This document shows, piece by piece, positions 45,930-53,157 of a DNA stretch of 56,132 nt. Every line of letters starts with the position of its first letter. Positions within the stretch are counted from its first letter, which is position 1. The stretch comes from Bacteroidota bacterium (GTDB lineage Bacteria; Bacteroidota; Bacteroidia; Bacteroidales; F082), in assembly GCA_016845175.1 (NCBI GenBank), contig JAERTD010000109.1, positions 1 through 56,132 of the forward strand, given 5' to 3'. The translations under genes were made by a program, and so were the position numbers. Under the pieces are notes generated by a model, which worked only from the letters and a program-made list of their open reading frames with translations, was not told the origin of the DNA and ran no database searches.

Positions 45930-46649
45930 TTATGCTTCAGCTGTTACCAGTCCGTTTTCTTCTTCCGAATCTTTGGTGAGTTTGCTGTCAACCACATGAT
46001 AGATGGATGCAAAAGCACCTTCGATCCACATGGCAGCAGGAATAACACCCACGATCAGTAATAACAAACCGGCAATGGCAATAGGGAAAGCCAGCAATCC
46101 CATTAGGAAAATGGTAGCTGTGTGACCTTTGGTCATATCCCAGCTGGTTTTAACCGCTTCCACCGCATCCATGTTTTTATCCATGACCAGATAGGGTACG
46201 AAGGCCAGTTTACAGGCAAAAATGATCCCTGGTATGATCAGTACGAATAAACCTGCAATCACAATGGCGCCGGTAAGCAGATTGGCCAGGATAACATTGA
46301 TATAGTTGGTGTGGAAGGCTTTAAAGATATTGGATACATCAAATTTTTCACCTCGAATGAGCTGCAGGTAAACATTGGCTATCCCGTATGAAACAGGTGC
46401 GGATACGAATAATCCAAAGGCAAATGCAAAAAGTCCAAGCAATACCCCGCCGGCTCCAAGGCCCAGGGCTTCTGCACCGCCGCGCATAATGGCCACCGGT
46501 AATCCAATGGCTATGGCAATGACGGTCATTAACAATAGTTCGACAAAATTCTTTTTTAAATTTTCCCAGCTGATATTATAACTGTTGCCAACGGTGGCTT
46601 CCATTAAATATGTTGGCTGGTTTTCCTGATCTTGATATGGTGTTTCCAT
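45930..46649 (-). CDS. Polytopic membrane protein, YciC/DUF975-like
   Basis: 239 residues from ATG 46647-46649 (METPYQDQENQP). The frame opens earlier at 46691, but the -7 element at 46675-46682 lies inside that extension. Four to five hydrophobic segments occur (for example LLLMTVIAIAIGLPVAIM, LGLFAFAFGLFVSAPVSYGI, VIAGLFVLIIPGIIFACKLA and FPIAIAGLLLLIVGVIPAAM). YLVMDKNMDAVEAVKTSWDMTKGH is the conserved cytoplasmic loop of the YciC/DUF975/glycerophosphodiesterase-membrane-like group. Function unknown. It is divergent from a membrane-anchored LuxR-type regulator with a palindrome between them, so it may be a target of that regulator. Confidence 0.78.
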   Translation of the reverse strand: METPYQDQENQPTYLMEATVGNSYNISWENLKKNFVELLLMTVIAIAIGLPVAIMRGGAEALGLGAGGVLLGLFAFAFGLFVSAPVSYGIANVYLQLIRGEKFDVSNIFKAFHTNYINVILANLLTGAIVIAGLFVLIIPGIIFACKLAFVPYLVMDKNMDAVEAVKTSWDMTKGHTATIFLMGLLAFPIAIAGLLLLIVGVIPAAMWIEGAFASIYHVVDSKLTKDSEEENGLVTAEA

Positions 46650-46674
46650 TTTTCTGTGTTTTAAATGATTGAAA

Positions 46675-46682
46675 CAAATGTA
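46675..46682 (-). promoter_or_regulatory. -7 promoter element (TACATTTG) for the YciC-like gene
   Basis: Minus-strand TACATTTG matches TAnnTTTG and ends 25 bases before the chosen ATG. Confidence 0.5.
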
Positions 46683-46733
46683 AGTCGACAAAACCGGATT
46701 GCTGTTTCACTAAAGTAGGATTTTATAAAAACA

Positions 46734-46745
46734 CTACTTAAGTAG
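46734..46745. promoter_or_regulatory. Perfect 12-bp palindrome, candidate operator between divergent genes
   Basis: CTACTTAAGTAG is its own complement. A related half site, AAAGTAGGA, lies at 46713-46721, and the palindrome itself continues as AAGTAGGG. It is centred about 40 bases upstream of the LuxR gene's -7 box and about 57 bases upstream of the opposing one, positions suited to an activator. The luxR-type gene next to it is the natural candidate binder. Confidence 0.5.
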
Positions 46746-46779
46746 GGTATGATAATCAGCAGTTTTCAGGCATTAGTTT

Positions 46780-46787
46780 TATCTTTG
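46780..46787 (+). promoter_or_regulatory. -7 promoter element (TATCTTTG) for the LuxR-type gene
   Basis: A perfect TAnnTTTG ending 20 bases before the ATG at 46808. No TTG is found at the -33 distance, as often in activator-dependent promoters. Confidence 0.5.
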
Positions 46788-46807
46788 ACTTACAGTTAAT
46801 TACTCAA

Positions 46808-47767
46808 ATGCTTCAAATCATTATAGATTTTGCCATCGTTGTTGTGGCAATCGGTTCAGGAGTGGCCTCCATATTGCTTAGCCTCCGTTTGATGGCAGCC
46901 CACAAGATCGATTACCTGAATACCTATGTGTATTATCAGATCCTCTTATTTATTTTTGGTTTGTATGGCCTGTTGGGAAATCTGTTCATACGGAAGGTAC
47001 TTTTAGATATTTCGCTGGAACCTGGACTAATCAGATCCATCATTGAATTTGTACCTTTTCTAGGAATACCTGTGCTCATTACTGCCTGGTTTATGTTTGT
47101 AAAAATGTGCCTGGAAATGGTTGGGAAAGCAGTAAACAAGATGGCTAGCTTTGTATACTTTGGAATGGTGCTGTTGTTCCTCCTTTTTTATGGATATATG
47201 TTGGTTTACTACTATGGTATGGAAACCTCAGAAGCTCTGGTGCTCACCCAATATTTAAAACCCGTTTTTTTAGGGGTACAGCTTCTGACATTATGCATTG
47301 CCTTTTATACCTTGTATGTAATAGGAGCAAGGGTGAAGCCAGTGAAGAAGATGAGAATGCTCAGAATATTCGCACATATTAATGTGCTGGTAAGTCTGAT
47401 CAGTATACTTGCATTTTACTTGTCCGACCAGGACACGTGGATCGAAAAGGCTTATTTGGTTGTTTTCTTTGCAGGTCAGTTGCCCGGTATATTATTCCTG
47501 GGTTATTACCTGGATAGTCATTTTTTAACCACCACCGAAGAAACCTCTCTGTCTGATATTCATGTCAACTTTATAGCCTCATACAAACTTTCCAAGAGGG
47601 AGTGGGAAATAGTGCAGGAAATTTGTGAGGGTCTGACCAATAAACAGATCTCCGAAAAACTATTTATATCCCTTCAAACCGTAAAAGACCACACCCACCG
47701 TATCTATAAGAAAACCGCAGTAAAAAACAGGGTACAACTGGTGAACATGATTGGAGAGCTCAAATAG
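46808..47767 (+). CDS. Membrane-anchored LuxR-type transcriptional regulator
   Basis: 319 residues. The N-terminal 235 residues hold about seven hydrophobic segments separated by short loops (from IIIDFAIVVVAIGSGVASIL to VVFFAGQLPGILFLGYYL). A C-terminal LuxR/GerE helix-turn-helix domain occupies about 258-315: LSKREWEIVQEICEGLTNKQ, then ISEKLFISLQTVKDHTHRIYKK. The membrane part has no recognisable receiver or kinase domain. The protein is probably a one-component sensor responding to a membrane or extracellular signal while tethered to DNA. It is divergent from the YciC-like gene, which with the palindrome suggests local control. Confidence 0.85.
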   Translation: MLQIIIDFAIVVVAIGSGVASILLSLRLMAAHKIDYLNTYVYYQILLFIFGLYGLLGNLFIRKVLLDISLEPGLIRSIIEFVPFLGIPVLITAWFMFVKMCLEMVGKAVNKMASFVYFGMVLLFLLFYGYMLVYYYGMETSEALVLTQYLKPVFLGVQLLTLCIAFYTLYVIGARVKPVKKMRMLRIFAHINVLVSLISILAFYLSDQDTWIEKAYLVVFFAGQLPGILFLGYYLDSHFLTTTEETSLSDIHVNFIASYKLSKREWEIVQEICEGLTNKQISEKLFISLQTVKDHTHRIYKKTAVKNRVQLVNMIGELK

Positions 47768-47834
47768 GTCTATTTTCTGTAATGGAGGACATAAAATAAT
47801 TAAAACCAGCGGCTTGCTTATTTAAAATTATTCT

Positions 47835-47842
47835 TAATTTTG
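47835..47842 (+). promoter_or_regulatory. Promoter for the peroxiredoxin gene (TTG-N18-TAATTTTG)
   Basis: TAATTTTG is a perfect -7 element with a TTG at 47814-47816, 18 bases upstream, the best -33/-7 pair in the window. It ends 61 bases before the ATG, predicting a leader of about 56 nt. Confidence 0.6.
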
Positions 47843-47903
47843 CATTTCTTTAAGAATTCAGAAGAACATTGATAAAGCATTAAACACTTAAATTAAATAG
47901 ATT

Positions 47904-48536
47904 ATGGCAGTATTAGTAGGCAAAAAAGCCCCTTTATTCGAAGCTGATGCCGTTGTTAACGGTGGTGAGTTTGTAGAAAAATTTTCATTGGAACAGTACA
48001 TTGGTAAAAAACATGTGGTGTTTTTCTTCTATCCTTTGGACTTTACCTTCGTGTGTCCAACTGAAATCATTGCTTTCCAGGAAAAAATGGAAGAGTTTGA
48101 TAAGAGAAATGTAGCTGTGGTAGGTTGCTCCATTGATTCCAAATTCTCACATTGGGCATGGTTAAATACCGAAAAAAATGATGGTGGTATCAAAGGAGTA
48201 AAATACCCATTGGTATCTGACTTGTCAAAAACCATTTCCGAGAACTTTGATGTCTTGGCTGGTGAATATGATTATAATGAAGAAGGTGAAATGGAATTTA
48301 ATGGTGATGCTGTGGCATACCGTGGTCTCTTCCTGATAGACAAACAAGGTATTGTGCGTCACCAGGTAGTCAACGATCTTCCTTTGGGCCGTAGCATTAA
48401 TGAAGCCATTCGTATTGTGGACGCCCTTCAGTTTTTCGAAGAAAACGGCGAAGTATGTCCTGCAGACTGGCAACAAGGTGATGACGCTATGGTTGCTGAT
48501 GCTGATGGTGTGGCTAAATATTTAAGCGAGCACTAG
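47904..48536 (+). CDS. Typical 2-Cys peroxiredoxin
   Basis: 210 residues. It reduces hydrogen peroxide and organic hydroperoxides. The peroxidatic cysteine is C51 in DFTFVCPTEIIAF and the resolving cysteine is C185 in NGEVCPADWQQGDD, placing it in the AhpC/Prx1 group. The catalytic arginine region (GLFLIDKQGIVRHQ) is intact. The C-terminal tail after C185 is 25 residues, long enough for the YF-type arm of sensitive Prx enzymes, although only YLSEH is seen at the end. No ahpF follows, so thioredoxin is the likely donor. It is a single-gene unit with its own promoter and a very strong terminator. Confidence 0.95.
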   Translation: MAVLVGKKAPLFEADAVVNGGEFVEKFSLEQYIGKKHVVFFFYPLDFTFVCPTEIIAFQEKMEEFDKRNVAVVGCSIDSKFSHWAWLNTEKNDGGIKGVKYPLVSDLSKTISENFDVLAGEYDYNEEGEMEFNGDAVAYRGLFLIDKQGIVRHQVVNDLPLGRSINEAIRIVDALQFFEENGEVCPADWQQGDDAMVADADGVAKYLSEH

Positions 48537-48560
48537 TATCCAATTCATAAGAATAAATGA

Positions 48561-48591
48561 AAAGGCATCGGATTTCCGATGCCTTTTTTTT
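48561..48591 (+). terminator. Terminator of the peroxiredoxin gene
   Basis: AAAGGCATCGG and CCGATGCCTTT form a perfect 11-bp stem around ATTT, followed by a run of eight Ts. Confidence 0.92.
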
Positions 48592-48600
48592 GTAGCAGTA

Positions 48601-48929
48601 AGTGATTGGATGATTGTAATAATCCGATCATTAAAGGATTATTGTCAACAAAATTGATGGTGTACTGATTAGGATGGGCATGGTAAAAATAGCTTATAGG
48701 TTGGCAGCGAAACACTAGAAAGACTTGGAAGCTGAGAACTTGTTCGAAGATCACCAGGCCGCACTTGTGTTTTGCAACAACATGGAAGTTATTTTTATGA
48801 AGCCTTGACTCTTGGCTTACTTTCTTATCAAGAAGAAAGTATGAGCTTGCCTGGTTTTAGGGCAAATGCGAAAAATAAAAACTGTAAAAGTATTTTCTAT
48901 CGGTCTTAGATTACAACAATCCAATCACT
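48601..48929. repeat. 329-bp MITE-like structured intergenic element
   Basis: The sequence between the peroxiredoxin terminator and the PAP2 gene has no credible gene. It is bounded by 20-bp inverted repeats (48601-48620 and 48910-48929) sharing 18 of 20 positions: AGTGATTGGAT, two variable bases, TTGTAAT. Internally it has perfect hairpins AATAATCC/GGATTATT (48618-48643, 10-base loop) and TACTTTCTT/AAGAAAGTA (48818-48841, 6-base loop). I could not see a target-site duplication. It may be a miniature transposable element or its remnant. Confidence 0.5.
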
Positions 48930-48938
48930 GTTTAACCA

Positions 48939-49787
48939 TTAATCCAACCGATACACCAAAGCAATGCCACCATTACCGGAAATGCCCATGCTAAGCTTCT
49001 TATTACCCTCCATAATATGAAACACGGATTTACCCACTGCAAATCCAAGTGCTGCGCCTGCCAACACATCTGAAGCCCAGTGTTTGTTGTCGTACACCCT
49101 AGATAAACCCACTCCGGTGGCAATGGTATAGGATAAGATGGGTACCCAAATGGTTTCCTGGTAAGAAGATGCCAGCACTGTGGCAATGGCGAAAGCTGCT
49201 GTGGTATGCCCGGATGGAAAAGCAGTATGCTCGAAACCTTTGAAAGGACCTTCCCATAGCCTGGGGTTTGGAGGCTCATCATAATTTGGACGATGCCTGT
49301 GGAAAATATGTTTCAAAACCTGTGATGAAAGGGCTGCCATCACATAGGCCTGAGCACCAGCCATGGCCACCTGTCGTGATTTATTATTTTTAGCTGCTAC
49401 CCCATAAAGATATATGCCTCCAAGTAAAGGTAAAGAGTATACACCACTGCCCCAGGGTTCGAGACCGTATTTGGACACGGCATCCAGGCTACTGTTTGTG
49501 TTGGATTGGAAAAAATGTCTTATTTCATCATCATAGATATACAGTCCAACACCTACAGCCACGACACTTCCTGCAGCTATCCATTCATTTTTTTTCCAGT
49601 GTACAGGCCCTGTTGCAATTTTCTTTGTTGCAGTCCAATAGGACATGAAATAGGCCGAGTCAGGTCTGATAGAGTAATCCGTATAAGCAGATACTTGAGC
49701 GTTTGTGTATGAAGGAATGCAGAGGAATGGTACTGATAACACCGCAATGATCCAAAGTCTTATGTATATGAAGAGATTCATGTGCAA
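48939..49787 (-). CDS. PAP2-family membrane phosphatase
   Basis: 282 residues. Phosphatidic-acid phosphatase type 2 motifs are complete: KHIFHRHRP (159-167), PSGH (191-194) and SRVYDNKHWASD (229-240, with H236 and D240). A signal peptide-like segment (about 8-30, ending SYTNA) is followed by a periplasmic region and four to five membrane helices. Such enzymes dephosphorylate lipid phosphates, including undecaprenyl diphosphate or lipid A. The related gene context (PagL-like deacylase 1.5 kb away) fits an envelope-lipid role, but the substrate cannot be fixed from sequence. Its 3' end abuts the inverted-repeat element. Confidence 0.88.
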   Translation of the reverse strand: MHMNLFIYIRLWIIAVLSVPFLCIPSYTNAQVSAYTDYSIRPDSAYFMSYWTATKKIATGPVHWKKNEWIAAGSVVAVGVGLYIYDDEIRHFFQSNTNSSLDAVSKYGLEPWGSGVYSLPLLGGIYLYGVAAKNNKSRQVAMAGAQAYVMAALSSQVLKHIFHRHRPNYDEPPNPRLWEGPFKGFEHTAFPSGHTTAAFAIATVLASSYQETIWVPILSYTIATGVGLSRVYDNKHWASDVLAGAALGFAVGKSVFHIMEGNKKLSMGISGNGGIALVYRLD

Positions 49788-49847
49788 GAATGAAAACCGT
49801 AATTGAAGTCCGCTATTCTTCCGATCGAAGATACTAAATACAAGGTA

Positions 49848-50618
49848 TTATTCCGACTGCTTGGCTTTGTTCCAGTACTTATCCATTTCTTCAAGGCTCA
49901 TATCCTCAAGCTTAAAGCCATCTTTGGCCGATTCAGTTTCTATGAATTGAAAACGACGAATGAATTTCTTATTGGTCCTCTCTAAAGCATCTTCAGGGTT
50001 AATGCCGATATATCTTGCATAATTGGTGAGGGCAAATAGCAAGTCTCCCATTTCATCTTCCATCCGGTTTTTGTCGTCACCGTCGTCCACTTCGTGTTTG
50101 AGCTCATTTAACTCCTCCATGACCTTATCCCATACCTGTTCTTTCTCTTCCCATTCAAACCCAACTCCTTTAACTTTTTCCTGAATGCGATAAGCTTTGA
50201 CCAGTGGTGGTAATGACAATGGAACCCCTTCCAAAACAGACTTCTTGCCTTCTTTGAGTTTGAGCTTTTCCCAATTGTTCTTTACATCACCGGCATCCTT
50301 TACATCAACTTCACCATAAATGTGGGGGTGGCGATGGATGAGTTTTTCCGCAATATTATCCAGCACATCCTTGATGTCAAAAGCACCTTTTTCCGAACCA
50401 ATTTTGGCATAAAAAACGATGTGGAGCATCAAATCACCCAATTCTTTCTTTATTTCAGCCAGATCTTCATCCAGGATGGCATCAGATAACTCATATACTT
50501 CCTCAATGGTCAGGTGGCGGAGGCTTTCAAGGGTTTGCTCTTTGTCCCAGGGACATCCTGCCCTGAGATCATCCATGATGGTCAACAAACGTTCGAAAGC
50601 TTTTAGTTTTTCCTTCAT
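49848..50618 (-). CDS. mazG: MazG nucleoside triphosphate pyrophosphohydrolase
   Basis: 256 residues, near E. coli MazG (263). It hydrolyses NTPs and dNTPs to the monophosphate and pyrophosphate, house-cleaning non-canonical nucleotides. The first domain holds LRAGCPWDKEQTLESLRHLT and the metal-binding EExxE (E39, E40, E43) with ExxD (E59, D62). A second MazG domain (about 160-240) repeats the pattern (VMEELNELKHEVDD, EDEMGDLLFALTNYARY). The start is six bases after the response-regulator gene's stop, so both are in one operon. Confidence 0.95.
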   Translation of the reverse strand: MKEKLKAFERLLTIMDDLRAGCPWDKEQTLESLRHLTIEEVYELSDAILDEDLAEIKKELGDLMLHIVFYAKIGSEKGAFDIKDVLDNIAEKLIHRHPHIYGEVDVKDAGDVKNNWEKLKLKEGKKSVLEGVPLSLPPLVKAYRIQEKVKGVGFEWEEKEQVWDKVMEELNELKHEVDDGDDKNRMEDEMGDLLFALTNYARYIGINPEDALERTNKKFIRRFQFIETESAKDGFKLEDMSLEEMDKYWNKAKQSE

Positions 50619-50624
50619 AGCAGC

Positions 50625-51005
50625 TTAGGCTTCAATTAAAGCGATGAGGTCGGGGCCCCTATAGGGCTTGGCCAGGTAAAGATCTATACCAACTTCCAGA
50701 AACTTTTCCTGATCTCCCGGCATAGCAAAGGCTGTGACTGCAATAATCTTAATCCTGTCCCAGTTTCTTTCAGCCTCCCTGGTTCTTATTTGTCGGGTAG
50801 CTTCCAATCCGTCCATAATGGGCATCTGAATGTCCATTAAAACCACATCGTATTCATTTTTCTCATACATCTCTACCCCAATCAATCCATTTTCTGCTAC
50901 ATCTGCTTTATATCCATGCATTTTAAGAACAGCCAGGGCAAATTTTTGATTGAGGAAGTTATCTTCAACCAATAGTGCTTTTTTTGTTGTTGTTTCTGAT
51001 TTCAT
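50625..51005 (-). CDS. Stand-alone CheY-like response regulator receiver
   Basis: 126 residues, a single receiver domain with no output domain. The acidic pocket is E14/D15 (LLVEDNFLNQ), the phosphoacceptor D58 (VVLMDIQMPIMDG), T91 (AVTAFAM) and K113 (LAKPYRG). The sequence FLNQKFALAVLKMHGYKADV is close to receivers found at the C-terminus of hybrid histidine kinases, so it may be a detached partner of such a kinase. No kinase gene is near. It is transcribed ahead of mazG with a 6-base gap, and a bulged hairpin lies upstream of its start codon. Confidence 0.9.
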   Translation of the reverse strand: MKSETTTKKALLVEDNFLNQKFALAVLKMHGYKADVAENGLIGVEMYEKNEYDVVLMDIQMPIMDGLEATRQIRTREAERNWDRIKIIAVTAFAMPGDQEKFLEVGIDLYLAKPYRGPDLIALIEA

Positions 51006-51019
51006 AAATTGTGTGATAC

Positions 51020-51059
51020 TGTAATGTTTCGCTTAGGGATCCTCGCCTAAAACATTACA
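51020..51059 (-). repeat. Bulged hairpin upstream of the response-regulator gene
   Basis: TGTAATGTT + 4-base bulge (TCGC) + TTAGG pairs with CCTAA + AACATTACA across an 8-base loop, giving 14 bp. It lies 15-54 bases ahead of the response-regulator start (minus strand). It could be an mRNA leader structure or an operator. No -7 box was recognised near it. The rest of the gap 51006-51250 holds the promoter of the next gene only. Confidence 0.5.
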
Positions 51060-51224
51060 AATAACGTAAAAAATACGAAGCTAGCATACGGCTTAGCTTG
51101 CATTCCTTTGGGTTCACTAGTTATGGAGAAATGCCCTTGCAAATGACTCTATTGATTGTCAGGATTAAAGCATCCATGCCTTTTTAAAATGCTTGTTGTT
51201 CATGAAATTCAGATGGTATTATCC

Positions 51225-51232
51225 TAACTTTG
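51225..51232 (+). promoter_or_regulatory. -7 promoter element (TAACTTTG) for the envelope operon
   Basis: A perfect TAnnTTTG ending 18 bases before the TTG start at 51251. Confidence 0.5.
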
Positions 51233-51250
51233 CAGAAAGCATAGTATAGA

Positions 51251-52417
51251 TTGAAAAAGCAAAGAAATTCAGCTCATATTATTCTGACTCTTGCTTTGCT
51301 ATTCTTAAGTCTTGGTGCCTATTCACAAGCTCACCGGCCCAATAGCAAACATAATCTGAAGGCAGAATTGAAAGTGTATGGAGGCTTCCTGTTGAGCCAC
51401 CATCTGGAGTTGGATATTTTTCAAGCTCATTTTCCCTCACTGGAATTTAGTATCCAACGGGCCACATTTGGTAAGAAACGCTGGGAGGCTGAATATGGAT
51501 ATCCCCTGATTGGTGTGGCAGCATGGTATAGTGGAATGGGCGGATTTAAGGAATTAGGCTCAGCCATTGCAGTATTTCCCTTTATCAATTTCCCAATAGT
51601 AGGTAATGATATCCATAGCCTTAATTTCAGACTGGGCTTGGGCTTGGGTTATCTGACCAACCGCTTCCACCGCATCGATAATTATAAAAACTTCGCCATT
51701 GGATCCCACCTTAATGTGGCCGCCAGTTTGTTTGCTGAGTACAGAAAGAAATTGAATTCCCGTTGGACATTCTCAGCAGGGTTTGGTTTGAATCACTTTT
51801 CAAATGGCTCCATGAAGACACCAAATTATGGTTTAAATATTATATCTGCCAATATTGGATTATCTGGATATCTGACCAGACCCAATCCTTCTTTGGACAG
51901 AAAAATACTGCCCGAACTATATCCTTTTGAATTTGACGGAAGGAAATCCATAGGAATTGACTTTACTTTTTCCATGGGTAGTAAAGATATGAGCCAACAA
52001 TATGGAGAAAAGTATCTGGTCTATGCCGGTTATTTGAATATTCTGGGCCGGGTTTCCTATAAAAGCAGGCTTGGTATCGGAACAGACCTTACCTACGATG
52101 CCTCTGATAGGTTCATATTGGAAAATCGCGGTTACCCCACGGATAAGCCTATGCAGATTGCAAAGGTAGGAGTAAATCTGGCCTATGAGTTGGTTCTTGA
52201 CCGGCTTTCTTTTTTAGTAAATGCGGGTATGTATGTGAGTGGGAAAGAGAGAAGTGAGGGTGATGTATTTCAACGATTGAGTATGCGATATATTGTGATA
52301 GATGATTGGTTTGCAAGCCTGGCATTAAGTGCCCATATGGGTAAAGCTGAGTATATTGGATTTGGTGTGGGCTATAGATTGAATATTATTTATAAAAGGA
52401 AGATAAAGCATCAATAG
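51251..52417 (+). CDS. PagL-like acyloxyacyl hydrolase (lipid A deacylase family)
   Basis: 388 residues from a TTG start (51251). An in-frame stop at 51242-51244 rules out any upstream ATG. The signal peptide ends near GAYSQA (residue 27). The PagL-type catalytic segment is FGLNHFSNGSMKTPNYGLNI, with H182 and S184 as the expected catalytic pair. Beta-strand text fills the rest, consistent with an outer-membrane barrel. The protein is about twice the length of Pseudomonas PagL; the C-terminal half (about 220-388) looks like an additional barrel region (GIDFTFSMGSKDMSQQYGEK). It probably removes the 3-O-acyl chain of lipid A; activity is inferred. The next gene overlaps the stop by one base. 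Confidence 0.85.
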   Translation: MKKQRNSAHIILTLALLFLSLGAYSQAHRPNSKHNLKAELKVYGGFLLSHHLELDIFQAHFPSLEFSIQRATFGKKRWEAEYGYPLIGVAAWYSGMGGFKELGSAIAVFPFINFPIVGNDIHSLNFRLGLGLGYLTNRFHRIDNYKNFAIGSHLNVAASLFAEYRKKLNSRWTFSAGFGLNHFSNGSMKTPNYGLNIISANIGLSGYLTRPNPSLDRKILPELYPFEFDGRKSIGIDFTFSMGSKDMSQQYGEKYLVYAGYLNILGRVSYKSRLGIGTDLTYDASDRFILENRGYPTDKPMQIAKVGVNLAYELVLDRLSFLVNAGMYVSGKERSEGDVFQRLSMRYIVIDDWFASLALSAHMGKAEYIGFGVGYRLNIIYKRKIKHQ

Positions 52418-53157
52418 TGAGAATCAGGAATTACATAGGCTTACTGCTTATTATAGTCCTTCTGGGCTGCGAGAAAGGTGGTGTGTCTGATTGTTTCAAT
52501 AATACAGGAACCATCACTCGCGTAGAACGAACAGTAGCATCGTTTAATAATATTATGTTGATGGATAATGTAAACCTAATCCTGAAGCAGGGTGCTGTCA
52601 ATAAACTGGAAGTTGAAGCAGGTGAAAATCTGCTCACTGGAATTGTTACCGAAGTAAATGATAATGGTACACTGACATTATCCAACGAAAATCAATGCAA
52701 TTGGGTCAGAAGTTATGAGAAACCTGTTAATGTATACCTCACCTTTGAAAAATTGGATTCGCTGGAATACAGGTCTATAGGTAATGTCACCAATGTGGAT
52801 ACCCTTCGAATAGATACCTTTAATTTGAAGGTGAGTGAAGGTGCCGGCCGGATTGAGTTGCTATTAAAGTCGAGACTTATTTTTTCAAGTCTGCATTATG
52901 GTACGGCAGATATTGTACTTGCTGGAAGCGTTGATGTAAGTTATGTATATTCGGCAAGTTTTGGCCTCGTGGACAATCGCGATCTGGTGTGTAACAATGT
53001 GTATGTGAATAATAAGAGTAGTAATAATCTATTTGTTCATGCCACAACTACTCTCGGTGCCACAGTTGAAAACATTGGTGATATATATTATTATGGTAAT
53101 CCGGTAAATCTATCATTTAATCAGCTGGGCTCTGGAAACCTGATAAAGTTAGACTAG
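52417..53157 (+). CDS. GIN-domain (DUF2807) lipoprotein
   Basis: 246 residues from a GTG that shares its first base with the previous stop (TAGTG). The lipobox cysteine is C18 (LIIVLLGCEKGG). The remainder is the right-handed beta-solenoid of the head-GIN family (VERTVASFNNIMLMDNVNLI, LKQGAVNKLEVEAGENLL, GTADIVLAGSVDVSYVYSA, GDIYYYGNPV). Members are surface or periplasmic lipoproteins of unknown function that sometimes occur as adhesin-like heads. It is co-translated with its neighbours. Confidence 0.88.
   Translation: MRIRNYIGLLLIIVLLGCEKGGVSDCFNNTGTITRVERTVASFNNIMLMDNVNLILKQGAVNKLEVEAGENLLTGIVTEVNDNGTLTLSNENQCNWVRSYEKPVNVYLTFEKLDSLEYRSIGNVTNVDTLRIDTFNLKVSEGAGRIELLLKSRLIFSSLHYGTADIVLAGSVDVSYVYSASFGLVDNRDLVCNNVYVNNKSSNNLFVHATTTLGATVENIGDIYYYGNPVNLSFNQLGSGNLIKLD

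Noticed and set aside
49440..49475. tRNA-like GGTTCGAGACC word
   Set aside because: It lies inside the PAP2 coding sequence, and no acceptor, D or anticodon stem can be built around it.
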